From assembly GCA_903901425.1 (NCBI GenBank), contig CAIURC010000107.1, positions 1 to 64,000 of the forward strand: a stretch of DNA of 64,000 nt, in the 5' to 3' direction. The notes beneath the pieces are model-generated. The model ran no database searches. It saw only the letters and a program-made list of their open reading frames with translations, and was not told the DNA's origin. Positions within the stretch are counted from its first letter, which is position 1; every line of letters starts with the position of its first letter. The position numbers were made by a program, and so were the translations under genes. Positions 44,265-52,226 of this stretch are shown piece after piece. Origin of the DNA: an uncultured Spartobacteria bacterium (GTDB lineage Bacteria > Verrucomicrobiota > Verrucomicrobiia > Chthoniobacterales > Chthoniobacteraceae).

Positions 44265-44600
44265 GTAAACCTGCGGCCGAAAACCGGTGGTCTGTCCCCA
44301 GAAAAGTCCACCGCTGCGTTCCTCTCACGGCACACAACGTGGTCTTTCCCCCCAAAAAAACGCCTGCCCCATCCAGACTATCAGGGCGCACCCACTCAGC
44401 GTTCTGTCCCCAGAATTCACCCGTTTTCCTGAAAACGGAGGTCTGTCCCCAGCGAGAACCACCTGAACGTGGTCTGTCCCCAAGATTCGGCTCCCGGGCA
44501 TCCGGATTCTCATCCAGAAATGCCCCCCTGTGGGCAATGCGAGCGACTCCCACTGAATTGTTCCGCCTAAGAAACCACCCGATCCGGGGGTGACCAGCCC
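44265..44600. repeat. Cluster of five GGTCTGTCCCC-type repeats
   Basis: In the 336-base gap after sbcC a motif related to GTGGTCTGTCCCCAGA occurs five times in the same orientation: 44286-44302, 44336-44353 (degenerate, TTTCCCC), 44399-44417, 44437-44452 and 44466-44487. Similar TGGGGACAGAC elements accompany REP-associated (RAYT, IS200-like) transposases in other bacteria, as far as I recall. No such transposase is in the window. No protein gene is seen here. Confidence 0.75.
44421..44438. repeat. Perfect hairpin within the repeat cluster
   Basis: CCGTTTTC-CT-GAAAACGG is a perfect 8-bp stem with a 2-base loop, placed between the third and fourth GTCTGTCCCC copies. It lacks a T-tract and is more likely part of the mobile repeat than a terminator. 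Confidence 0.6.
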
Positions 44601-46583
44601 GTGTCCATCGCCTTCAGAGTTCCCGTGACCGCTCCCGTGAAAACCTTTCTCCGGCTCGCCTTTTGGCTCTCCTGTGCTTGGCAGATTCCTGCAGCCGCGG
44701 CACCTCCCGGAGACGCCTCCGGAGCAGCGGACCAAGGGCTCAGTGAGCTAGGAACTGGTTTTTCAACGCGAGTGGCTCAGGCGTTTGAAATCCAGCGTGG
44801 CAAACCCCTAGCCCGCGCAAAAAAAGAACCGCCGCTCGGCCCGGGAAGAGGTCAGTATGTCAGGGGCTATTCGTTTTCGCTGGTTGAATTTGCCACGCGC
44901 TGTCTCCTCCTCAACGAACAGGTGCCGGAAGCCAACGCGGCCCTGATTGAGAATGCCCGGCATTACTTGGAAAACCCGGATGACCTGTCAGACCGTGACA
45001 ATTTCCACTGGCACTCCGAGATGCTCCTGCGCCTCATCGAAATGTACGGCGCCAAGGGTCGCGAGGCAGCGGGAAGACTGGGGCCAGAAGCGGAGACGGA
45101 GATTCTTGCCGCAGTCTGGCAGTATGCCCGCCGGGTGTCGAAGCTCTCAGACGCCGACGCCGATCGTTCGCAGACTTGGGAGGTGCACGAATCCGAGAAC
45201 CATCACCTCCAGATCATCACCACGCTCTGGCATTTTGTGCAGATTGCAAGAGAGCTTCCGGAATACCGGGAGATGAAGTTCGAGGACGGTTTTCGCGCAG
45301 AAGAGCATTACTTGGCGTGGACGAATTACCTCAAGGCTTACTGCTTGGAGAGGGCACGGAAGGGTTTGTTCATCGAAGCCGGTTCGGACAACTACAACGG
45401 TGTAGCGATCAAAGGGTTGTACAACATGTTCGATTTTGCGGCGGACCCGGAGCTAGCCCGTCGGGCGGGCCTTCTGCTGGACCTGTTTTGGGCGTGTTGG
45501 GCGGAGCAACAACTGGACGGGGTGCGTGGCGGCGGAAAAGCCCGGATTTACCAGGGAGGCGACAGTCTTTCCGGGCGTGGCTCGCATATTGCCCGGCTGG
45601 CATGGTTTTATTTCGGCCTCGGTCAGCCACCCAAGTCGGTCTTTTGCCCGATGCTGTCCGCCCTGACCAGCCGTTGGAAACCCGCACAGGTGTTGGCAGA
45701 CCTTGCTCAGGATCCGTCTTCCCGCGGGAATTATGCTGTTCGACAACGGATCCAGGGTCTTGCCGTGCCCGGGTTTCACACCCTGCCCGTGTACCATCTG
45801 CGGACGGACCAGGGGGGGATTTTGAATTATGCGTGGTGCACACCGGGTTTTGTGCTCGGTTCACTGATGTTCGAGGCGCGCCCCGGCTCAGACTGGGCCG
45901 CCATCAGTTCCCAGAACCGCTGGCAGGGGGTGGTGTTTTCAGGAGACCCGGAGGCGCGGATTGTGCCACAGGTTCAGTCCGAAAACGGGGATGTGGTTTA
46001 CAACGCGCACTGGTCGGTTCAGGAACGGGGCGCATTGATCACCCAGAAACTGAAGACGCACCGGTTTGGAAAATCCATGCGCGTTTGGTTTTCCGAGTCC
46101 GGGTTGTCTGCGCGCCACGAAGAATCCGGCTGGTTTTTTGTGACAGCACCGGAGGCCTATGCTGCCGTCCGGCCTGTCTCAGGCGGCACGGCATGGGAGC
46201 CGGCACCCCCGGGGCGCCTTCGCGGGGCATGGATGGTCTGTGAGGACGAGTGGACCCCGGTGATTCTTGAGGTGGCCGGCAAAACGGAGTGGCCGTCAGC
46301 AGAGGCCTTCCAAAAGGCCGTCGTCGCGTTGCCGATCCGGCAGGAGGCTGGCGTGGTGCACTACACGAGCCTCGCCGGCGACACGTTCCGGTTTTGGGCG
46401 GACCAGAGCCGGCCTCCGGAGGTGAACGGCAGACGCGTGGACCTGGCCCCCCGGCTGGCATTCGACAGCCCGTTTGTCCGCGGGGAATGGAACAGCGGGG
46501 TCATTACGGTATCCGCAGGGGACCGGCGTCTCGTGCTCGACTTCAACTCCCCGCCAGAGAGAAAGACACAGACCAATCCATGA
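44601..46583 (+). CDS. Secreted (alpha/alpha)-barrel protein, lyase-like fold
   Basis: A protein of about 650 residues. The first 330 mature residues are helical with HWHSEMLLRLIEMYG and WEVHESENHHLQI, followed by a beta-rich half (WCTPGFVLGSLMFEARPGSD, WQGVVFSGDPEARIV). A helical toroid plus beta-sandwich is the architecture of heparinase/alginate-lyase-like enzymes, so polysaccharide degradation is plausible; I do not recognise the family. Possible GTG starts are 44601, 44625 and 44637; the last would give the cleanest signal peptide (KTFLRLAFWLSCAWQIPAAAA). It follows the repeat cluster and precedes the amidohydrolase. Confidence 0.7.
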   Translation: MSIAFRVPVTAPVKTFLRLAFWLSCAWQIPAAAAPPGDASGAADQGLSELGTGFSTRVAQAFEIQRGKPLARAKKEPPLGPGRGQYVRGYSFSLVEFATRCLLLNEQVPEANAALIENARHYLENPDDLSDRDNFHWHSEMLLRLIEMYGAKGREAAGRLGPEAETEILAAVWQYARRVSKLSDADADRSQTWEVHESENHHLQIITTLWHFVQIARELPEYREMKFEDGFRAEEHYLAWTNYLKAYCLERARKGLFIEAGSDNYNGVAIKGLYNMFDFAADPELARRAGLLLDLFWACWAEQQLDGVRGGGKARIYQGGDSLSGRGSHIARLAWFYFGLGQPPKSVFCPMLSALTSRWKPAQVLADLAQDPSSRGNYAVRQRIQGLAVPGFHTLPVYHLRTDQGGILNYAWCTPGFVLGSLMFEARPGSDWAAISSQNRWQGVVFSGDPEARIVPQVQSENGDVVYNAHWSVQERGALITQKLKTHRFGKSMRVWFSESGLSARHEESGWFFVTAPEAYAAVRPVSGGTAWEPAPPGRLRGAWMVCEDEWTPVILEVAGKTEWPSAEAFQKAVVALPIRQEAGVVHYTSLAGDTFRFWADQSRPPEVNGRRVDLAPRLAFDSPFVRGEWNSGVITVSAGDRRLVLDFNSPPERKTQTNP

Positions 46584-46755
46584 ACCGGAGCCTCGCCAAG
46601 AATTTTGGGCGCTTCGGTCGGGGATTCAAAGCCCGCCTAGTGCAGACAAAGCGTTCGGCCACCTAGCTCTGATTGCATCCGGCCCATCCTCTGTGTTCCC
46701 TACCGGGTTTTCTGGTGGTATTCAGTAGCCCATCCCTCGCCAGCCTCTTTCTCCC

Positions 46756-47712
46756 ATGAACACCCCAAAGAAGCTTTCAATCCGCTCCTCAGCCGGGACC
46801 GTAGCGCTTGTTTTGTTGACCGGATCAATGCCCGGTTTGGCGGTCGAGGCGACTCCAGCAGAAATCCCGATCGTCGACACCCACACCCATTTCTACGATC
46901 CCTCGCGACCGGAGGGAGTGCCATGGCCGGGAAAAGGGAGCCCGCTTTTTCGGACAGTCCTGCCCGGAGATTTTCGCGCGTTAAAGAAGTTCCGCCCGGT
47001 GCGAGGGACGGTAGTGGTGGAGGCCAGCAAATGGGTGGAAGACAATGCCTGGCTGCTCGCTCTCGGGGAAAGTGAACCCCAAATCCTTGGGATCGTGGGG
47101 AACCTGAATCCCCTCGCGCCCTCATTTGCTGCAGATCTGGCCCGGTTTTCCGCAAATCCACTCTTCCGAGGGATCCGTGTTTCCGAGCAATCTCTGGAGA
47201 CGGTACTCAACCGCGGAGAGTTGCAGGAACTGAGCCTGTTGGCGGAACGGAAACTCACGCTGGATGTGATTGGCGGCCCGTCGATGCCAGCGCTGGCGGC
47301 CAAGGTGGCGAGACGGATGCCCCATTTGACCTTGGTTCTGGACCACATGGGGGGTGTTCCCATCACGGAATCCCCCCTTCCTTCGGAGTGGGTGGAGGGA
47401 ATCCGGGCCGCAGGCGCGTGCGGAAACGTGTACTGCAAGGTTTCGGGCATGATGGAAAGTGCTGCGGTTTCCGGCAAACGTCCCGCGCCCCGCGACCCGG
47501 CCTTTTACCGGCCCTATCTGGACGCGGTCTGGCAGGCATTTGGCACAGACCGCGTGCTGTATGGCAGCAACTGGCCGGTCTGCGAGCTCGGAGCCGACTA
47601 CGAAACCGTCCAACGACTGGCGATCGAGTATGCCAATGAGAAGGGGCCGGATGCTGTCGCGAAGTTCTGTTCTGGGAACAGCCAGCGGGCCTACCGGTGG
47701 GCGGACCGCTGA
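46756..47712 (+). CDS. Amidohydrolase-2 family TIM-barrel hydrolase, secreted
   Basis: A 318-residue exported member of the amidohydrolase_2 (COG3618-like) family. After a signal peptide (TVALVLLTGSMPGLAVEA) comes the metal-binding VDTHTHFYDP, then LTLVLDHMGG and DRVLYGSNWPVCELG, the usual positions of the metal/catalytic residues. Relatives hydrolyse lactones, such as sugar or aromatic-acid lactones. A lactonase acting on products of the sugar-oxidising proteins in this window is conceivable but unproven. Confidence 0.82.
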   Translation: MNTPKKLSIRSSAGTVALVLLTGSMPGLAVEATPAEIPIVDTHTHFYDPSRPEGVPWPGKGSPLFRTVLPGDFRALKKFRPVRGTVVVEASKWVEDNAWLLALGESEPQILGIVGNLNPLAPSFAADLARFSANPLFRGIRVSEQSLETVLNRGELQELSLLAERKLTLDVIGGPSMPALAAKVARRMPHLTLVLDHMGGVPITESPLPSEWVEGIRAAGACGNVYCKVSGMMESAAVSGKRPAPRDPAFYRPYLDAVWQAFGTDRVLYGSNWPVCELGADYETVQRLAIEYANEKGPDAVAKFCSGNSQRAYRWADR

Positions 47713-47807
47713 CGGGGTCAGCGCCGGACCGTTGAGCGGCTTGGATTAAAAAGGGCGTGCAACCCCACCGTTTCCTTCCTTAGCCTTTGAGTTTGACCGG
47801 TTGCACC

Positions 47808-47993
47808 ATGAAAACCTGCTTTCTCCCTCTTGCCCTGCTCCTGCCACTGATTGCCTCTGCGCATCCGGGCCATCTTGCACTGGACCCCGCTGCCGGGCTC
47901 CCGCATCCGGGGCACGAACTGGAGATTGTGCCTTTCCTTCTGGTGGGCGTGCTGGCAGCGGCAGCCTGGCGGTTGTTCCGTTCCACCCGGTAG
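47808..47993 (+). CDS. Small exported membrane peptide with HPGH motifs
   Basis: A 61-residue protein: signal peptide MKTCFLPLALLLPLIASA, then two HPGH motifs (AHPGHLALDP and LPHPGHELE), then one membrane helix (IVPFLLVGVLAAAAWRLF). The start at 47808 is preferred over the GTG at 47787. HPGH near the mature N-terminus is reminiscent of HupE/UreJ-type metal-transport proteins, but this protein is too short to be one. Metal binding by the histidines is inference. Confidence 0.6.
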   Translation: MKTCFLPLALLLPLIASAHPGHLALDPAAGLPHPGHELEIVPFLLVGVLAAAAWRLFRSTR

Positions 47994-48020
47994 TCCCCCC
48001 GGGGCTCCCAGCCGGGAGAT

Positions 48021-48734
48021 TCACTCTCCGCGGGCAAGAAACTGGATTTGTTTCCGGAGTTCGGTGGCCTCCCATTGGCCGCTGGCATTGGGTTGGTCCA
48101 GGTAACCATAGTTGAGCACGGACCCCGCCCGGGCGAGGACCAGTCTCGACACCTGTCCGAACGCACCCATCCCCATCACGGCCAGATGTTGTCCGGCGGA
48201 TCCCGGGAAGAGGCCCAGCAGAGTAGCAACGTCAGCCGGTCGTTCGGCCTTGGCCGCAAGCTTGAACACATCGGCCCCTGCCCGACGCGCCTTCCCTGCC
48301 AACGCTTTGAGCTGGGTCAAAGACGGCATCCGCCGGAAAAAATGGCTCGAAACCACCACCTGCACCCCGGCCGTCCGCGCCTCCGAAACCACATGGGCCA
48401 GAGGTTTCATGGAGCGCAGTTCCACGTCCATCCAGACGGCATACGGCAGAAAACGGCGATACAGCGCCCCCCGCGCCCCCGCCGACAGACCGCCCACCCC
48501 ACCCTCAGCCGGATGCCGGGCAGTGATCAGGAGCGGAAACTTCAATCTCCGCGCGGCCTTCTCCAGGGTTTCGAGGTCGGAGACAAATGCGTCCAGGCGC
48601 AACTCCAGGACGTCCACGCTACCGGGCTTTAACTTCAGTGCGCATCGGAGGGCTCCGGGAGAATGCACGGTGCCGACCACGCGCGCGCCCTCTGGAAATA
48701 CCGGGATCCGGGATTCACTAGAAAATTTTTTCAT
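48021..48734 (-). CDS. aroD: Type I 3-dehydroquinate dehydratase
   Basis: A 237-residue class I dehydroquinase, third step of the shikimate pathway. Seen are VLELRLDAF, LLITARHPAEGG, VVVSSHFF, the Schiff-base lysine region ADVFKLAAKAE, and MGMGAFGQVSRLVLARAGSVLNYG (in parts), closely following the family. Length is slightly below that of E. coli AroD (252). It is divergent from the sugar transferase gene. Confidence 0.9.
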   Translation of the reverse strand: MKKFSSESRIPVFPEGARVVGTVHSPGALRCALKLKPGSVDVLELRLDAFVSDLETLEKAARRLKFPLLITARHPAEGGVGGLSAGARGALYRRFLPYAVWMDVELRSMKPLAHVVSEARTAGVQVVVSSHFFRRMPSLTQLKALAGKARRAGADVFKLAAKAERPADVATLLGLFPGSAGQHLAVMGMGAFGQVSRLVLARAGSVLNYGYLDQPNASGQWEATELRKQIQFLARGE

Positions 48735-48782
48735 GGGAATATCACCTGCTCAGGAGGAACCTATCAGCCGCTAGAACACGGA

Positions 48783-50174
48783 ATGCTCGGCCGAACTCAA
48801 GAACTGAATGTGCAGTGGCAGAAGTTCCTCGACGGACTTCTGCTCGGGCTCGCGCTCTGGCTGGCCCACCGGCTCCGGTTGTCCGTGGCGGAGTTGCCAC
48901 CGTTTGAAAAAACGATTCCTGAATTTGTCCATTTCCGGTGGCTGCTTCTGGTGATCGTGCCTCTGGGACCGTTCCTTCTGGATCTGCAGGGCTTTTACGC
49001 CCAGAAGGCGAGCGGAGACCAGAGCCATGCTGCCCGGCAGATGGCCCGGGCAGCGATCTGGCTGGGGTTGGCCGTCGCGGGCTGCAGTTATTTTCTCCGC
49101 TTGGAGGTGCCGAGCCGGGCCGTGATGCCGCTTTTTGCATTTCTTGCGGCCGGCCTTCTCCTGCTCCGCCATGGGCTCGGACTCCGGATGCTCCACCACC
49201 AGATCCGGAGGGCGGCCCTTCGGGAACCCGTGTTGCTGGCAGGGAGCCTGGGGGACATCGCCCAGTTCAGACAGAGCCTTTCAGCGGAGGAACTCCTGTC
49301 GCTGGAGGTTGTGACGGAGTTCGATTTAGATACCCGGCCGGTCTCGGAATTGACCGAGCTCCTGCACCGGCACTCGGTTTCGCGGGTGGTTTTTGCCGGA
49401 GGCCAGAGTCCGCTCCATGTGCTGCAGCAGGCGATTGGAGCGTGCGAACTGGAGGGGGTGGAAGCCTGGCTGAGTGCAGATTTCATCCGGACCGCGATTG
49501 CGAGGCCGGTCCTGGACACATTCGGTGCGCGGCCCATGCTGGTGTTCCGGACAACGCCGGAAGTGTCATGGGCGCTCCTAGTCAAGGCGTGCATGGACCG
49601 GGTGGGTGCGGCCCTTGGACTGCTGTTGACGGCGCCGCTGCTGCTCCTCATCGCGCTGGCCGTTAAACTGACCTCCAGGGGACCGGTCCTTTTCCGGCAA
49701 CAGCGCGGGGGAAGACATGGGCGCCCATTCACCTTTTACAAGTTTAGGTCGATGGTCTGGGATGCCGAGCATCGCCAAGCCGAGCTTGCGCCGTTCAACC
49801 AAATGCAGGGACCAGTGTTCAAACTGGAGGAAGACCCGCGCGTCACCCCGCTGGGGAGGTTTCTGCGCCGGAGCAGCTTGGACGAACTGCCACAGCTCTG
49901 GAACGTGCTTCGCGGGGAAATGAGCCTGGTCGGCCCCCGCCCCCTTCCCGTCTACGAAATCGCCCAAATCCAGTCCTCTGCCCAGCGACGGCGGCTGAGC
50001 ATGAAACCCGGCCTGACCTGCCTCTGGCAGATCCGCGGCCGGAGCGAAATCCGGAGCTTTGAGGAATGGGTCCGGCTCGATCTCGAATACATCGACCACT
50101 GGTCCTTGGGCCTCGACTTCAATATCCTTCTCCAAACCGTCCCGGTGGTGCTCCGCGGCGCCGGCGCCCGCTGA
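48783..50174 (+). CDS. Polyprenyl-phosphate sugar-1-phosphate transferase (WcaJ-like)
   Basis: A 463-residue initiating transferase for exopolysaccharide or O-antigen synthesis. The N-terminal half has several membrane helices ([34 protein letters not shown]) and a CoA-binding-like domain; a further helix ([19 protein letters not shown]) precedes the catalytic bacterial-sugar-transferase domain with [20 protein letters not shown] (in parts), [25 protein letters not shown] and [14 protein letters not shown]. The start at 48783 is chosen because the upstream frame overlaps aroD. No other polysaccharide genes are adjacent, so the sugar is unknown. Confidence 0.92.
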   Translation: MLGRTQELNVQWQKFLDGLLLGLALWLAHRLRLSVAELPPFEKTIPEFVHFRWLLLVIVPLGPFLLDLQGFYAQKASGDQSHAARQMARAAIWLGLAVAGCSYFLRLEVPSRAVMPLFAFLAAGLLLLRHGLGLRMLHHQIRRAALREPVLLAGSLGDIAQFRQSLSAEELLSLEVVTEFDLDTRPVSELTELLHRHSVSRVVFAGGQSPLHVLQQAIGACELEGVEAWLSADFIRTAIARPVLDTFGARPMLVFRTTPEVSWALLVKACMDRVGAALGLLLTAPLLLLIALAVKLTSRGPVLFRQQRGGRHGRPFTFYKFRSMVWDAEHRQAELAPFNQMQGPVFKLEEDPRVTPLGRFLRRSSLDELPQLWNVLRGEMSLVGPRPLPVYEIAQIQSSAQRRRLSMKPGLTCLWQIRGRSEIRSFEEWVRLDLEYIDHWSLGLDFNILLQTVPVVLRGAGAR

Positions 50175-50228
50175 CACCTGTCCCCGCGCTTGCGCACGGG
50201 CGCACTTTGGGGAAGAGTCCCCCGGCCC

Positions 50229-51821
50229 ATGCAAGACGAGATCCAACGCCGGCGCACCTTCGCCATCATCTCCCATCCGGACGCCGGAAAGACCACGCTC
50301 ACCGAAAAGCTCCTGCTTTACGGGGGGGCCGTTCAGTTGGCCGGCTCGGTCACCGCACGCAAAAACGCCCGGGCCGCGACCTCCGACTGGATGGAACTGG
50401 AACGCAAACGCGGCATCTCGGTCAGCTCCACCGTGCTTCAGTTCGACTACGCCGGGTTCCGGGTCAATCTCCTCGACACGCCCGGCCACCGCGATTTCTC
50501 GGAGGACACCTACCGGGTGCTGACCGCCGTGGATGCGGTGGTCATGGTGATCGACGCAGGGAAGGGGATCGAATCCCAGACCCGGAAACTCTTCGAGGTG
50601 TGCCGGCGCCGCGGAGTGCCGATCTTCACGTTCATGAACAAGTGCGACCGGCCCACCCGGGAACCGCTTGCTTTGCTCGACGAGCTCGAGAGCGTGCTCG
50701 GGATCGGCGCGTTTCCGGTCAACTGGCCGCTTGGGACCGGCTTCAGTTTCAAGGGCCTGTTCGATCGCCAGAAACTTCAGGTCCATCTGTTTGAAAAAAC
50801 GCCGCAGGGCGCGTACCGGGTCCCGGTCGAGGTCGGGAGCATCGATGAACCGTTTGTACGCGACCGGCTGGATCCGGATGATTTCAAGAAGGCACTCGAG
50901 GAACTTGAGATGCTCGACATGGCCGGGATGGCGTATTCCCAAGAAAAAGTGCTGCGAGGCGAGCTGACCCCGGTGTTTTTCGGGTCCGCAATGAACAACT
51001 TCGGTGTCCAGCTCCTGCTGGACGCCTTCCTGGAACGGTCCACACCGCCCCAGCCCCACAAATCCCTTGAACAGGTCATCGCCCCGGATCATCCCGCGTT
51101 CTCCGGGTTCATTTTCAAAATCCAGGCCAACATGGATCCACGCCACCGGGACCGCATCGCCTTTCTCCGGATCTGTTCCGGCCGGTTCACCCGCGACATG
51201 ACCGTGCTCCATTCGCGCACCGGGAAAAAAGTGCGGCTATCCAGCGCGCACAAGCTGTTCGCGCAGGAACGGGAAACGATTGATGAGGCGTATGCCGGGG
51301 ACGTGATTGGCCTGGTGGGCCATTCCGAGTTCGGGATTGGCGACACGCTCACGGAAGACGCCGCGATCGCCTACCATGAGATCCCGCGGTTTCCTCCGGA
51401 GTGCTTTGCCTTTCTACACAACCCGAACCCATCGAAGTTCAAGCAGTTCCGCCAAGGCGTGGATCAACTCCTTCAGGAGGGCGTGATCCAAGTGTTTGAT
51501 CTCCGGGACAGTGTTCAGAAAATCCCGCTGCTTGCCGCGGTCGGTCAGCTCCAGTTTGAGGTGGTCCAGTACCGTCTCGAGAGCGAGTACGGAGCCGAGT
51601 CCCGTCTTGAGACTGCGGATTGGCAGGCATACCGGTGGCTGCCCGAGACCGTAGACGTCAAGGCGCTCAAGCTTCCCACCGGGTGCCGGGTCGCCCACGA
51701 CGGCAGGGGCCAGGCCGGGGTTCTCTTTCCCAGCTCCTGGACGGAACGCTACTTTGGCGAGATCAATCCGGGCGTGTCTCTTTCGGAAACCCCTGCCGAG
51801 GCCGCAGGCTCCGGCGATTGA
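50229..51821 (+). CDS. prfC: Peptide chain release factor 3
   Basis: A 530-residue translational GTPase that recycles RF1/RF2 after termination. Motifs: G1 ISHPDAGKTTLTEKLL, G3 LLDTPGHRDF, G4 FMNKCDRPTR, followed by RF3-specific sequence such as AYSQEKVLRGELTPVFFGSA written with M before it. Length equals that of E. coli PrfC within one residue. The start at 50229 (MQDEIQRRRTFAI) is standard; the track start at 50190 is rejected. Confidence 0.96.
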   Translation: MQDEIQRRRTFAIISHPDAGKTTLTEKLLLYGGAVQLAGSVTARKNARAATSDWMELERKRGISVSSTVLQFDYAGFRVNLLDTPGHRDFSEDTYRVLTAVDAVVMVIDAGKGIESQTRKLFEVCRRRGVPIFTFMNKCDRPTREPLALLDELESVLGIGAFPVNWPLGTGFSFKGLFDRQKLQVHLFEKTPQGAYRVPVEVGSIDEPFVRDRLDPDDFKKALEELEMLDMAGMAYSQEKVLRGELTPVFFGSAMNNFGVQLLLDAFLERSTPPQPHKSLEQVIAPDHPAFSGFIFKIQANMDPRHRDRIAFLRICSGRFTRDMTVLHSRTGKKVRLSSAHKLFAQERETIDEAYAGDVIGLVGHSEFGIGDTLTEDAAIAYHEIPRFPPECFAFLHNPNPSKFKQFRQGVDQLLQEGVIQVFDLRDSVQKIPLLAAVGQLQFEVVQYRLESEYGAESRLETADWQAYRWLPETVDVKALKLPTGCRVAHDGRGQAGVLFPSSWTERYFGEINPGVSLSETPAEAAGSGD

Positions 51822-51854
51822 CACCGTAGGCGGGTTTCTGCTCGAGTCGGGTCC

Positions 51855-52106
51855 GTGAAACTCTGCCTCCCCCTGATTTTCTGTGCCGCCACTCTTCTGG
51901 CGGGTTGTTCGACCCTTTCCAACCGCCACGGCGACTACCGTCCCACCGAGGGCTCAGGCCCCTATTCTAAGGCCCTCAAGGCAGGGACATGGAGAAAGGG
52001 CGTTGAGTTAAAACCCAACCAGAAAGCACAGCCCGGCAAGCTCACGCCGCCTCCGCCCGCGCCGGTTCTGCCGTATGCGCCGGTGGAGCCGCTTAAACTT
52101 CCCTGA
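51855..52106 (+). CDS. Small proline-rich lipoprotein
   Basis: An 83-residue lipoprotein starting with GTG: MKLCLPLIFCAATLLAGC contains the lipobox LAGC, followed by a polar stretch and a proline-rich tail (KLTPPPPAPVLPYAPVEP). It probably sits in the outer membrane with an extended tail into the periplasm or peptidoglycan. No family is recognised. It follows prfC by 33 bases and ends before a strong terminator. Confidence 0.7.
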   Translation: MKLCLPLIFCAATLLAGCSTLSNRHGDYRPTEGSGPYSKALKAGTWRKGVELKPNQKAQPGKLTPPPPAPVLPYAPVEPLKLP

Positions 52107-52170
52107 CCCGCACTCGGAGCGGCCTTGGTCTTTTAAAGTCACGGTCTGGCCGCAAACACTCAAACGGAAA

Positions 52171-52205
52171 GCGGTCTTCCAGATTTCTCTGGAAGACCGC
52201 TTTTT
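52171..52205. terminator. Strong, probably bidirectional terminator
   Basis: GCGGTCTTCCAGA (52171-52183) pairs perfectly over 13 bp with 52188-52200 around the loop TTTC and is followed by TTTTT. On the minus strand the stem is followed by TTTCCG. It serves the lipoprotein gene and probably also the convergent fusion gene ending at 52227. Confidence 0.9.
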
Positions 52206-52226
52206 CGTGACAGGCTCAGGCTTGAA

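Noticed and set aside
46590-46680. tRNA-like sequence (GGGATTCAAAGCCC) after the barrel protein gene
   Set aside because: No acceptor stem, anticodon arm or properly paired T-arm could be built around it.
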